Made by a program: the position numbers and the translations under genes
Assembly (NCBI RefSeq): GCF_020012125.1
Contig: NZ_JAIFAG010000001.1
Location: 2,542,001 to 2,606,000 of the forward strand
DNA length: 64,000 bases
Direction: 5' to 3'
Source: Hymenobacter psoromatis
Lineage (GTDB): Bacteria > Bacteroidota > Bacteroidia > Cytophagales > Hymenobacteraceae
Shown here: piece by piece, positions 7,953 through 18,783 of the stretch
Layout of the letters: every line of letters starts with the position of its first letter
Numbering within the stretch: the first letter of the stretch is position 1
The notes under the pieces: generated by a model
Database searches by the model: none
The model's input: the letters and a program-made list of their open reading frames with translations, nothing else
What the model was told of the DNA's origin: nothing

Positions 7953-10900
7953 ATGCTAAGAATATTCATTGAGCGGCCCGTGCTCTCCACCGTTATCTCG
8001 GTTATTTTGGTACTGCTGGGCATTCTAGGGCTGCTGTCGCTGCCCATTGCGCAGTACCCCGATATTTCGCCGCCCACGGTGCAGGTGTCGGCCAGCTACG
8101 CGGGAGCTAATGCCGACGTGGTGCTCAAGAGCGTGATTGTGCCGCTGGAGGAGCAGATAAATGGCGTGGAAGGCATGACTTACATGACTTCTTCGGCTAC
8201 CAATACCGGCTCGGGCACCATTCAGGTGTATTTCAACGTGGGCACTGACCCCGACCAGGCGGCCGTGGACGTGCAGAACCGCGTGGCCAGCGCCACCAGT
8301 CTGCTACCCCAGGAGGTGACGCTGGCCGGCGTGACGGTGCGCAAGCAGCAGAGTAGCAACCTCTTGATTTTTGCGCTCTACAGCGATAACCCCGCCTACG
8401 ACCAGACATTTTTGCAGAACTACGCCCTCATCAACATTACTCCGCAGCTGCAGCGGGTGAATGGGGTAGGCGCGGCCAATGCCTTTGGCTCGCGCAACTA
8501 CGCCATGCGGGTGTGGCTCAAGCCCGACGTAATGGCCATCTACGGCCTCACGCCGGCCGACGTGACGGCCGCCCTGGCCGACCAGAACGTGGAGGCCGCG
8601 CCTGGCCAGTTTGGTCAGAACAGCGACCAGAGCTTTCAGTACGTCATCCGGTACACCGGCAAGCTCATTACGACCGAGCAGTTTGGCAATATCGTGCTCA
8701 AGGGCACGGCTCAGGGCCAGCTGCTGCACCTCAAAGACGTGGCCCGCATCGAGCTGGGTGCCCAGGATTACAGCAGCAACAGCACCACCTTCGGCAAGCC
8801 TTCGGTGGGCATTTCGGTGAACCAGACGCCGGGCTCCAACGCCCGTGAGGTGATTGAGAAGTCGATTGCGGTGTTGAAAACGGCGGAAAAGGATTTTCCG
8901 GCCGGCATTCACTACACTAATCTGGTGAATATCAACGACTTCCTGGATGCCTCCATTGACAAGGTAATTCACACGCTGGTAGAATGCTTCGCGCTGGTGT
9001 TCCTGGTAATTTTTATCTTCTTGCAGGATTTTCGGTCCACCATTATTCACGGCGTGTCGGTACCGGTGTCAATTATCGGCACGTTCTTCTTTCTCAAGCT
9101 CTTTGGGTATAGCATTAACCTGCTGACGCTCTTTGCCTTGGTGCTGGCCATTGGCATTGTGGTCGATGATGCCATCGTGGTGGTGGAGGCTGTGCACGCC
9201 AAGCTGGAGAGCGGCTACACCTCGCCGCGCAAGGCCGCCATTGATGCCATGAGCGAGATAACCGGGGCCATCGTGAGCATCACGCTGGTAATGGCGGCGG
9301 TATTTCTGCCCGTCACGTTTATTACGGGCTCGGTGGGCGTGTTTTACAAGCAGTTCGGGATAACGCTGGCCATTGCGATTCTGATTTCGGCCGTGAACGC
9401 CCTCACGCTTTGCCCGGCGCTGGCGGCGCTGTTCTTGCTACCCCCCCACCACCAGACTAACGCTAACGGCGCGGCCGCCAGCAATGGCCAGCCCGCGCCG
9501 GACGCGCCCAAACTAACCCTGATGCAGCGCTTTAGCGTGGCTTTTAATGCCGCCTACGACGCGCTAGTGGCCAAGTACACCCGCGCCGTGCGGTTTTTGA
9601 TGAGTCGCAAGTGGCTGGCTTTGGCGGGCGTGGCGGGCTTTGGCGTGGTGCTGTACTTTTTGATGACGACCACGCCCAGCAGCTTCGTGCCCAACGAGGA
9701 TATGGGTACCATCTTCGTCAACGTGTCCCTACCCCCCGCCTCGACCCTAGAGCGCACCACGGCGGTGAATAATCAGGTTGATAGCCTGATTCGGACCATC
9801 CCGGCGGTGCAGGGCACGCTGCGCATCACGGGCCAGAATTTCCTGGCCGGCGCGGGCAGCGCCTACGGCATGGTGATTGTGCGCCTCAAGCCCTGGGACC
9901 AGCGCCCCAAGATGGATAACCAGGTTGTTATCAAGAAAATAACCGAGCTTACGGCGCACATTCGGGCGGGCGAGATTCGCAGTATTTCGCAGCCTACCAT
10001 CACGGGTTTTGGGGCCACGGGCGGCTTCACGTTTCAGCTCCAGGATAAGGGCGGGCACACCACCGACCAGTTCTACAAGGTGGCGCAGGACTTCCTGGCC
10101 AAGCTCAACCAGCGGCCCGAGATTCAGTTTGCCAGCACGGCCTTCAACCCCGGCTTTCCGCAGTACCAGCTGAGCGTGAACGTGGCCAAGGTGAAGCAAG
10201 CCGGCCTGACGGAAGCCGATATCCTGAATGCCATGCAGGTATACTACGGCGGCTCCTACGCCTCCAACTTCAACCAGTTCGGCAAGCAGTACCGCGTGAT
10301 GGTGCAGGCCGACACCTCCTATCGCGCTAATCCATCGGGCCTGAACAAGATATTTGTGCGCAACGCCACCGGCCTGATGGCCCCCATCACTGAGTTCGTG
10401 ACCCTGACCCGCATCTACGGCCCCGAAAGCCTGTCGCGCTTCAACCTGTTTACGGCCATTTCGGTAAATGGTAACCCTAAAGAAGGCGTCAGCTCGGGGC
10501 AAGCGCTGATTGCTATTCAGGAGGTGGCCAAGCAGCTGCCGGCCGGCTACGGCTACGAGTTTTCGGGTATCAGCCGCGAGGAGGAGGGTAGCGGCCGGCA
10601 GTCGCTCTACATTTTTGCCCTCTCGCTGGTGTTCGTGTACCTGCTGCTGAGCGCGCAGTACGAGAGCTACATTTTGCCCTTTGCGGTGCTGCTTTCGATT
10701 CCGATTGGCTTGAGCGGCACGTACTTGTTTGCCAAGATTTTCGGCATCGACAATAACATTTACCTCCAGATTTCCATCATCATGCTCATCGGCCTGCTGG
10801 CCAAAAACGCGATTCTGATTATCGAATTCTCGCTGGCCCGGCGGCGCGACCACGGCCTGAGCATCCTGGATGCGGCGCTGGAAGGCGCTAAGGCCCGCCT

Positions 10901-11243
10901 GCGGCCCATTCTGATGACCTCGTTCGCGTTTGTGTTTGGCCTCCTACCCCTGCTGTTTGCCAGCGGCGCGGGGGCCAACGGCAACAAGAGCATCGGGGCG
11001 GGTGCCATCGGCGGCATGCTGTTTGGCACGCTGGTGGGGGTATTTTTTATCCCCGTGCTGTTCGTCGTTTTTGAAGGCTTGCAGGAGCGCATCAGCGGGC
11101 CGCCCAAAACGCAGGAGCAAATTGAGAAAGAAGAGGCCGAGGGCGGCCCCCAGGCCAAACCCAAGCCCGGCGAGCCGCAGCCCAAGGAAGCCCCGCAATC
11201 GCGCCCCGAGCCGATTGAAGAATTGATAAATGAAAAGGCCTGA
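7953..11243 (+). CDS. RND multidrug efflux pump, HAE1 family (AcrB/MexB-like)
   Basis: The 1096-residue protein begins MLRIFIERPVLSTVISVILV, the canonical N-terminal helix of HAE1 pumps, and has the expected two-times-six helix layout with two large periplasmic loops. The proton-relay residues are present: D405-D406 in GIVVDDAIVVVE and the helix 10 lysine in LIGLLAKNAILIIEF. It uses the proton-motive force to drive drugs or other amphiphiles from the inner membrane or periplasm into the outer-membrane channel. The C-terminus carries an extra charged Pro/Lys/Glu tail of about 60 residues (from KTQEQIEKEEAEGG) that AcrB lacks. Its stop overlaps the first possible start of the next gene, supporting translational coupling. 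The substrate is unknown and no local repressor gene is adjacent. Confidence 0.96.
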   Translation: MLRIFIERPVLSTVISVILVLLGILGLLSLPIAQYPDISPPTVQVSASYAGANADVVLKSVIVPLEEQINGVEGMTYMTSSATNTGSGTIQVYFNVGTDPDQAAVDVQNRVASATSLLPQEVTLAGVTVRKQQSSNLLIFALYSDNPAYDQTFLQNYALINITPQLQRVNGVGAANAFGSRNYAMRVWLKPDVMAIYGLTPADVTAALADQNVEAAPGQFGQNSDQSFQYVIRYTGKLITTEQFGNIVLKGTAQGQLLHLKDVARIELGAQDYSSNSTTFGKPSVGISVNQTPGSNAREVIEKSIAVLKTAEKDFPAGIHYTNLVNINDFLDASIDKVIHTLVECFALVFLVIFIFLQDFRSTIIHGVSVPVSIIGTFFFLKLFGYSINLLTLFALVLAIGIVVDDAIVVVEAVHAKLESGYTSPRKAAIDAMSEITGAIVSITLVMAAVFLPVTFITGSVGVFYKQFGITLAIAILISAVNALTLCPALAALFLLPPHHQTNANGAAASNGQPAPDAPKLTLMQRFSVAFNAAYDALVAKYTRAVRFLMSRKWLALAGVAGFGVVLYFLMTTTPSSFVPNEDMGTIFVNVSLPPASTLERTTAVNNQVDSLIRTIPAVQGTLRITGQNFLAGAGSAYGMVIVRLKPWDQRPKMDNQVVIKKITELTAHIRAGEIRSISQPTITGFGATGGFTFQLQDKGGHTTDQFYKVAQDFLAKLNQRPEIQFASTAFNPGFPQYQLSVNVAKVKQAGLTEADILNAMQVYYGGSYASNFNQFGKQYRVMVQADTSYRANPSGLNKIFVRNATGLMAPITEFVTLTRIYGPESLSRFNLFTAISVNGNPKEGVSSGQALIAIQEVAKQLPAGYGYEFSGISREEEGSGRQSLYIFALSLVFVYLLLSAQYESYILPFAVLLSIPIGLSGTYLFAKIFGIDNNIYLQISIIMLIGLLAKNAILIIEFSLARRRDHGLSILDAALEGAKARLRPILMTSFAFVFGLLPLLFASGAGANGNKSIGAGAIGGMLFGTLVGVFFIPVLFVVFEGLQERISGPPKTQEQIEKEEAEGGPQAKPKPGEPQPKEAPQSRPEPIEELINEKA

Positions 11244-11271
11244 GCGGCTCTTACCCCCGCGTCCCTGCCTT

Positions 11272-12828
11272 ATGCTTTCTACCATGACCGTTCGCTCTTT
11301 TTTCAGGCTGCTCCTACCCCCCCTGCTGCTGGCGGCCAGCGGCTGCGGCGTTATGCATCCCTACGGCCAGCCCGACGCGCCGACCGCTGGCCTCTACCGT
11401 GACGCGGCCACCACTGATACCACCACGCTGGCCGCCCGCCCCTGGCAGCTTTTATTTACCGACCCGCTGCTGCAAAAGCTGATTGCGGAGGGTTTGGCCA
11501 ACAACCGCAACCTGCAGGTGGCCGACGCGCGCATTGCCCAGGCGCAGGCACTGCTGGCCCAGAGCCGGGCGGCTTTTCTACCCAGTCTCAACGGGCGGGC
11601 TACCACGACCCTCTCGCGGCAGGGTGGGGCCGCTGTGAGCACGGGCACGGGCAGCACCACCACCACCACCGGCACGGGCGGCACTACCAGCCCCGGCACG
11701 CCCGGCGTGCCTTCTACGCCGGGGGCACCCACCACGCCCGGCGCGCCGGGCAGCACGCCCACCACCGGCACCACTACTACCGACCAGTCGACCATCGTGA
11801 CGGGCGGGGCGGCCCACCAGTACTTGCTGGGCCTGAGCAGCAGCTGGGAGGCTGACGTGTGGGGTAAGCTGCGCAGCACCCGGCGCGCCTACGTTGCTAA
11901 CGTGCGCCAGAGTGAAGCTTACCGGCGCGTGGTGCAAACCCAGCTCATCGCCGACATTGCCGACAACTACTACTCGCTACTAGCCCTTGATTCGCAACTC
12001 GAAATAACCCGTCAAACGGTGCAAAACCGCATTCACGACGTGGAGGTGCTGAAGCTACTGCTGGAAGGCGACGTGGTGAACGGGGCCGACGTGGCCCAGA
12101 GCGAGGCCCAGCGCTACGCCGTGGAGGTGACGATACCGGACTTACAGCGCAGCACTCGGCAGGCCGAAAACCTGCTGGCTACCCTGCTCGGCCGCGCGCC
12201 CGGCCCCATCGAGCGCGGCACGCTGGCCGGCCAGGACCCAGCCCCGGCCCTACTCACGGGCGTGCCCGGCCAGCTGCTGCGCAATCGCCCCGATGTGGTG
12301 CAGGCCGAGTACACCTTCGCCACAGCCTTTGAGCAGAGCAATGCGGCCCGCGCCTATTTCTACCCCAGCTTCACGGTTACGGCCAATGGCGGCCTCACCA
12401 GCATTACGCTGCAGAATCTGTTTTCGCCCACGGCTATCTTTGCCAGCGTGGTGGGCGGCCTGGCCCAACCCGTCTTCAATCAGGGCCTAAACCGCCTGCG
12501 ACTGAACCGCTCACTGGCCTTGCAACAGGAATACCTGTATACCTACCAGCAAACGATGTTTACGGCCGGGCAAGAGGTGTCCAATGCGCTGTTCTCCTAC
12601 CAGAGCGCCGCCGATAAAATTCAGATTCGCGCCCGCCAGCTCGAAGCCCTCGAACGGGCCGTGGACTACACCCACGAGCTGCTACGCGCTGGCCTCGCCA
12701 ACTACACCGACGTGCTCACGGCCCAGCAAAGCTTGCTGCAAGCCCAGCTCAACGGCGTGAATGACCAGCTGCAACAGCGCCAGGCCGTGACCGACCTCTA
12801 CCATGCGCTGGGCGGCGGCTGGCGCTAG
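11272..12828 (+). CDS. Outer-membrane efflux factor, NodT/OprM-type lipoprotein
   Basis: I favour ATG 11272 (MLSTMTVRSFFRL), giving 518 residues; the earliest ATG, 11230, overlaps the pump stop. The leader ends in LLLAASGC, a lipobox. Two OEP (TolC-like) repeats follow; ARPWQLLFTDPLLQKLI is typical of the NodT family N-terminus, and RNRPDVVQAEY is the conserved mid-protein motif. Nucleotides about 11637-11815 encode an insertion of about 60 residues made almost only of Thr, Gly, Pro and Ser. It interrupts the first repeat, so it may be a surface or periplasmic loop. The protein completes the tripartite pump with the two genes upstream. Confidence 0.93.
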   Translation: MLSTMTVRSFFRLLLPPLLLAASGCGVMHPYGQPDAPTAGLYRDAATTDTTTLAARPWQLLFTDPLLQKLIAEGLANNRNLQVADARIAQAQALLAQSRAAFLPSLNGRATTTLSRQGGAAVSTGTGSTTTTTGTGGTTSPGTPGVPSTPGAPTTPGAPGSTPTTGTTTTDQSTIVTGGAAHQYLLGLSSSWEADVWGKLRSTRRAYVANVRQSEAYRRVVQTQLIADIADNYYSLLALDSQLEITRQTVQNRIHDVEVLKLLLEGDVVNGADVAQSEAQRYAVEVTIPDLQRSTRQAENLLATLLGRAPGPIERGTLAGQDPAPALLTGVPGQLLRNRPDVVQAEYTFATAFEQSNAARAYFYPSFTVTANGGLTSITLQNLFSPTAIFASVVGGLAQPVFNQGLNRLRLNRSLALQQEYLYTYQQTMFTAGQEVSNALFSYQSAADKIQIRARQLEALERAVDYTHELLRAGLANYTDVLTAQQSLLQAQLNGVNDQLQQRQAVTDLYHALGGGWR

Positions 12829-12890
12829 GCAGGGGGTAGAATTCTATTGCAGATGATAGAATGGTCGATATTCTCATCCGCCAAAATCAC
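12825..12890 (-). pseudogene. Truncated DUF5615 (PIN-like) toxin stub
   Basis: A GTG at 12890 overlaps the TGA stop of the DUF433 gene by the GTGA arrangement typical of coupled toxin-antitoxin genes. It reads V-I-L-A-D-E-N-I-D-H-S-I-I, the canonical start of DUF5615 PIN-like toxins (LADEN motif). The frame then departs from the family (CNRILPPA) and stops after 21 codons, inside the end of the convergent efflux gene. The remaining roughly 90 residues of a normal toxin are absent. I read this as a toxin gene truncated by a deletion or rearrangement that joined it to the efflux operon. Confidence 0.65.
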
Positions 12891-13108
12891 GCCGCCAGCC
12901 CGATAATCTCTTCCTGGGCCAGCAGCGCCGTAGCGTAGGCCAGCGCGGCGGCCACGTCGGCGGCTTCCAGTTGCGGATACATTGTGAGCAGGTTGGCGGC
13001 CGTGGCACCTTCCGACATTTTGCGCAGCAATAATTCCACTATCAGGCGCGTACCGCGGATGACCGGCTTGCCCAGCATCACTTCGTGGCTAGCAATAACA
13101 CGGCTCAA
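12887..13108 (-). CDS. DUF433 family antitoxin-like protein
   Basis: The 73-residue product contains the family core HEVMLGKPVIRGTRLIVELL and a following LLTMYPQLEAADVAAALAYA, a winged-helix-like DNA-binding fold known as DUF433 (VapB45-type antitoxins). The annotated start is a TTG at 13108. The frame stays open upstream for NTYLSRV-like residues, so a non-standard start slightly further upstream is possible. DUF433 genes normally sit just before a DUF5615 PIN-like toxin; here only a 21-codon stub of that partner remains at 12825-12890. The gene may persist as an orphan repressor. Confidence 0.82.
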   Translation of the reverse strand: MSRVIASHEVMLGKPVIRGTRLIVELLLRKMSEGATAANLLTMYPQLEAADVAAALAYATALLAQEEIIGLAA

Positions 13109-13154
13109 GTACGTATTTATTTCAGTAATTATTCATTTTTATTTTAATAAACTC

Positions 13155-15386
<2,232 letters not shown>

Positions 15387-15443
15387 AGGGCACTTCGGTC
15401 AGAAGATTAAAATAACAATCGCGTGAGCGAAGTTCCAATAAAT

Positions 15444-16097
15444 TTAGTCAAGCTGAGTCGGTCTGCTCTTTAGTAATGATTGACCAGCTTGTAAGCGGCT
15501 GAGTATCGCTTCGTCACGAACTAACACAATTTCATCGTCTTCGACATTTACAAGTTCATCGACCAGCAACTTACGTGCGAGGTCGGCGTCCAAGCCGCGC
15601 CAATTACCATCTTCCCTATAAGGTGTGAGGTGAGTTCCTATTGTGACGCGCTGTGCGATGGAAACACTATACTGGTCAGTTTCCACAAAAACACCTGCCG
15701 TAGCGTTACCCAGAACCCGCAAATCGCCGTGGTTGTAATCGCCCCAAAATAGCTCACTAACCAGCAGATTTCCTGTAATATAGATTTCCTGACCACCAAC
15801 GAGCATAGTAGCAGCCTGCAAGTCACCCAGTACTATCAGGCCCGTTGCGCCGTCAGTATCCTCGTTATAGACAAAGCGCTGAATCGTCAGATTTCCTTTT
15901 ACCAAAATCAAAAAGACGTGTTCAACTTCATCAAAAGGTGCGTCCAAATTTAGTTCTTCTAACTCCGTTGAGTTTTCGAAAACCAGCACTGATTCTGCTT
16001 CAAACTCCCCTTTGTGCAAATCGTTTCGCCAAGCTGCCCAAGCATCAGGCGGGAGGAGGTGTTTTATTTCTGAAAAAGCAGTTCGCTGGTAACTCAT
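15444..16097 (-). CDS. Beta-rich protein of unknown function, bactofilin-like repeat pattern
   Basis: The 217-residue product begins MSYQRTAFSEIKHLLPPDAW. Residues 65-150 form a run of short strands with the spacing of a right-handed beta-helix: LVKGNLTIQRF, LIVLGDLQAAT, IYITGNLLVSELFW, LRVLGNATAGVFVET. This resembles polymer-forming (bactofilin-like) domains, but I cannot assign a family. The C-terminal part is acidic and helical. Codon usage is clearly less GC-rich than in recQ and the methyltransferase on either side, which hints at acquisition. It lies in the same direction as both neighbours, 57 nt from recQ. Similar proteins occur in polymorphic-toxin immunity loci, but nothing here proves that role. 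Confidence 0.6.
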   Translation of the reverse strand: MSYQRTAFSEIKHLLPPDAWAAWRNDLHKGEFEAESVLVFENSTELEELNLDAPFDEVEHVFLILVKGNLTIQRFVYNEDTDGATGLIVLGDLQAATMLVGGQEIYITGNLLVSELFWGDYNHGDLRVLGNATAGVFVETDQYSVSIAQRVTIGTHLTPYREDGNWRGLDADLARKLLVDELVNVEDDEIVLVRDEAILSRLQAGQSLLKSRPTQLD

Positions 16098-16111
16098 CGG
16101 GGATTTTTGGC

Positions 16112-17284
16112 TTAAGATTGCGGCGCGTCGGTTACCGGTGCCCGCCGCGACCCCCGATACAGCTCATACTTCAGCAGCCGGCAGTCAATCGGCCCATTAA
16201 AGAGCGGAATACGCCGCGACACCTTCAACCCAATCGCCTTGGCCGCCTCCAGATTACCGGTGAAAATAAACGCCTCAAAGCCCTGAAAATTCGTCTTGAG
16301 CGCGTCGCCGATGGTTTTGTAGAGGGCGTCCATTTGAGCCTCCTCGCCAATGCGCTCGCCGTAGGGCGGGTTGGTGATGACGAGGCCAGGTGGCTGGTCT
16401 TGGGGGGGGTAGGCGTCGCGCACGTCGCGCACCGCCAGGCGGATGCACTCGTCGAGGCCGGCGGCCTCCACGTTGGCGGCGGCATCGCGGATAACCTTGG
16501 GGTCGAGGTCGGAGCCGGACAGGTAGGCCTGGGGCTCTTCAAGGCGCTGGGCTTCGGCGGCGGCGCGCAGGTCGGCCCAGAGCTGGGCGTCGAAGTCGGG
16601 CCAGTTTTCGAAGCCGAACTTGCCCTGGTGAAACAGGCCCGGCGCAATGCGCTGGGCAATGAGCCCGGCCTCGGTGAGGATAGTGGCCGAGCCGCACATC
16701 GGGTCAATGAGCGAAGATTTGCCGTCCCAGCCGCTGAGCAGGATAAGGCCGGCCGCCAGCACCTCGTTCAGCGGGGCCTCGTTGGTGCCCCGGCGGTAGC
16801 CGCGGCGGTGCAGCGAGTCGCCGGCCGCGTCGAGGCTCAGAATCACGTCGTTTTCGAGCATGCGCAGGTGAATGCGGATGTCGGGGTTGCGGGTGTCGAT
16901 GCTGGGGCGCTCGCCGGTGCGCTCCCGAAACTGGTCCACGATGGCATCCTTGGTGAGCTGGGCCACATACAAGGAGTGCTCAAAGCTCGATTTATGGACC
17001 ACGGCCGTGATGGCGAACGTCTGGCCGGGGCGAATAAAGCGCTCCCAGTCAACAGCATATACTTCGTCGTAGAGCGCCCGCTCGTCGGGGGCGTAGAAAT
17101 CGGCGAAGGGGCGCAGCAGGCGCATGGCGGTGCGGCTCCAGAGAATGGCTTCGTAGAGCAGCTTTTTGTCGCCGCTAAACTCCACGGCGCGGCTGCCGAT
17201 GTGCTCAATGGTGGCCCCGAGCTGGCGCAGCTCGTCGGCTAATACTTCTTCGAGGCCAAACTGGGTGGTGGCGGTAAGGTGCAT
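16112..17284 (-). CDS. THUMP-domain class I rRNA methyltransferase (RlmL/YpsC-like)
   Basis: The 390-residue protein starts MHLTATTQFGLEEVLADEL, the ferredoxin-like opening of RlmL/YpsC-type enzymes, followed by a THUMP RNA-binding domain to about residue 155. The Rossmann methyltransferase domain has IDPMCGSATILTEAG (SAM-binding loop) near residue 195 and the N-P-P-Y motif near residue 306, the catalytic signature of N2-guanine methylation of 23S rRNA. It lacks the second methyltransferase domain of E. coli RlmL. A degenerate -7 box (GACCTTTG) lies a few nt before the ATG. The target nucleotide is inferred from family only. Confidence 0.9.
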   Translation of the reverse strand: MHLTATTQFGLEEVLADELRQLGATIEHIGSRAVEFSGDKKLLYEAILWSRTAMRLLRPFADFYAPDERALYDEVYAVDWERFIRPGQTFAITAVVHKSSFEHSLYVAQLTKDAIVDQFRERTGERPSIDTRNPDIRIHLRMLENDVILSLDAAGDSLHRRGYRRGTNEAPLNEVLAAGLILLSGWDGKSSLIDPMCGSATILTEAGLIAQRIAPGLFHQGKFGFENWPDFDAQLWADLRAAAEAQRLEEPQAYLSGSDLDPKVIRDAAANVEAAGLDECIRLAVRDVRDAYPPQDQPPGLVITNPPYGERIGEEAQMDALYKTIGDALKTNFQGFEAFIFTGNLEAAKAIGLKVSRRIPLFNGPIDCRLLKYELYRGSRRAPVTDAPQS

Positions 17285-17442
17285 CCGGCAAAGGTCGGGC
17301 CTGGCGGGCGAAGCCTTTCCTTATTATCTCCTGGCCTTACCTTGCGCTTATGCTGGCCACCACGCTGGTGCGAGTTTCGCGCAACATAACTCGTGCAGTT
17401 AAAATTTTTATTTTGGAGACATCAATACCAAAACGCGTTGAG

Positions 17443-17844
17443 ATGAATTTTATGCAGGTAATAATAAAAAACCTTGCCATCTTTATCATTAGCTGCACCT
17501 TACTTGGTTACGTGCATGAATTTTCTTGTGAGGAAGTTACAAAAAATTTATTAAAAAAACACGCATCTCTTGTCATAAAGGATACTGGCCCTAGTGGTCG
17601 TATTATCGATTATTCAGGTGTTGACATAAACACCGGTCATAAATCCTATTATGAAGATGAAGGCGGCATGTATCTGCCAATGAAGCAGATTGTACAAATA
17701 GGTGATACTTTGCTTAAATATAATAACCAAACAGATTTTTTAGTAAAGAAGAAATTTTTCACTATTAAATTTAAATTCATTTGTATTAAAAACCAAAGCT
17801 ACGGGTTTAATATTGATACATTAAAAAGACGAGCAAGTTTATAA
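17443..17844 (+). CDS. Small AT-rich secreted protein of unknown function
   Basis: I choose ATG 17443 (MNFMQVIIKNLAIFIISCTLL), giving 133 residues; the open frame extends further upstream into unrelated GC-rich sequence. A hydrophobic N-terminus looks like a signal peptide or anchor. The rest is polar and Lys-rich with no motif I know. Base composition is strikingly AT-rich compared with genes on both sides, and the gene opens a short island with the genes at 18029 and 18234. This suggests recent horizontal gain. No function can be given. Confidence 0.5.
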   Translation: MNFMQVIIKNLAIFIISCTLLGYVHEFSCEEVTKNLLKKHASLVIKDTGPSGRIIDYSGVDINTGHKSYYEDEGGMYLPMKQIVQIGDTLLKYNNQTDFLVKKKFFTIKFKFICIKNQSYGFNIDTLKRRASL

Positions 17845-18028
17845 AATTGATGTGTATTCTATTATTTTCCCCATGTAATAACAGCGTAAAATCAATAGTA
17901 TAAACCATTGTTAGGAGGGCATTGAAAAGGATGAAACAGATGGGTTAAATAGTTTATTCCCACGAGCAAGCCTACCGTTAGTTTTCAAACGACAAGCGAA
18001 ATTTTGTATAGTCAACTGAAAAATAGTT

Positions 18029-18175
18029 ATGAATCTAGAAGAGCAGCTTGAGCGCCAAGCAAAAATTGCAGCCGGTTTGAAAATAGCTTACGAGCGAATG
18101 CTGGAATTTAAGCGACAGAAAAATAGTGAGGTCGTAGTGATGCGTGAGGAGAAAATTATTCGGATTAAGCCATGA
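18029..18175 (+). CDS. Conserved-looking 48-residue protein
   Basis: The ATG at 18029 opens a 49-codon frame reading M-N-L-E-E-Q-L-E-R-Q-A-K-I-A-A-G-L-K and ending EEKIIRIKP. It has heptad-like helical spacing in its first 30 residues, then a short beta-like charged tail. The regular amphipathic composition and the lack of rare codons argue that it is real despite its size. It precedes the 158-residue gene at 18234 by 58 nt on the same strand. I cannot name a family; a small coiled-coil adaptor is possible. Confidence 0.5.
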   Translation: MNLEEQLERQAKIAAGLKIAYERMLEFKRQKNSEVVVMREEKIIRIKP

Positions 18176-18233
18176 TTTTACAAATAATTTTAAATCAAAT
18201 AATTTATGAAATTTAAAAATAAATGCTGAGTGC

Positions 18234-18710
18234 ATGAACCCAAATAAATTGCTGCAAGAAATACGAACTGCTAGGACATCTGGCATCACCTACTTGGTAG
18301 TGTACGAAAAGCCAACCCATTCTGAATGGGAACTATCTGTTTTACGATTCTTCCCAATGGCAGGAGCCTTACCAGATAATTTTAAGGATTCTTTAATTAA
18401 AGTAGATGCCAGTAAGCTTGCCCGCGATATTCTAACCGAGTTGTTGCATCATGACCTTGCTTATAATGCAGAAATAACATCATTGGAAAAGGCCCGCCTT
18501 CTCGCTGATTCGTTTATTTCATTATTTAGTAGCCAAGCTGTATATTTTTCAAATTCAACTTGGAATAAAAATGAATACAAAGGGAAAGATAAGAACTTTG
18601 AATTTGGCTTATCATCTTGGACATCCTTGACAGATGAAACATTTGATTCAGGAATTATTATTTGTGATACTGATAAGATTGGTATAGCTTGGTTTGCGGA
18701 TGAGGATTAG
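18234..18710 (+). CDS. AT-rich protein of unknown function
   Basis: The 158-residue product starts MNPNKLLQEIRTARTSGITY and is cytosolic by composition. It has an alternating alpha/beta pattern and an acidic C-terminus (ICDTDKIGIAWFADED). The size, acidity and AT-rich, island-like context are reminiscent of polymorphic-toxin immunity proteins, but no toxin gene is next to it and I know no family match. A strong intrinsic terminator follows 32 nt after the stop. Confidence 0.55.
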   Translation: MNPNKLLQEIRTARTSGITYLVVYEKPTHSEWELSVLRFFPMAGALPDNFKDSLIKVDASKLARDILTELLHHDLAYNAEITSLEKARLLADSFISLFSSQAVYFSNSTWNKNEYKGKDKNFEFGLSSWTSLTDETFDSGIIICDTDKIGIAWFADED

Positions 18711-18741
18711 CAAAAACTAAAACAATCTACTTTTCATCCTC

Positions 18742-18767
18742 AGCCGGCCCCCAAGGCCGGCTTTTTT
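18742..18767 (+). terminator. Intrinsic terminator after the AT-rich island
   Basis: The stem AGCCGGCC (18742-18749) pairs with GGCCGGCT (18755-18762) around a five-base loop and is followed by a run of T to 18767. It lies just before the sugar transporter start at 18784. Confidence 0.85.
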
Positions 18768-18783
18768 GTATCTTCCGCCCCGT

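Noticed and set aside
15845..17242. 465-codon plus-strand frame
   Set aside because: Antisense to the THUMP methyltransferase; composition unlike a protein.
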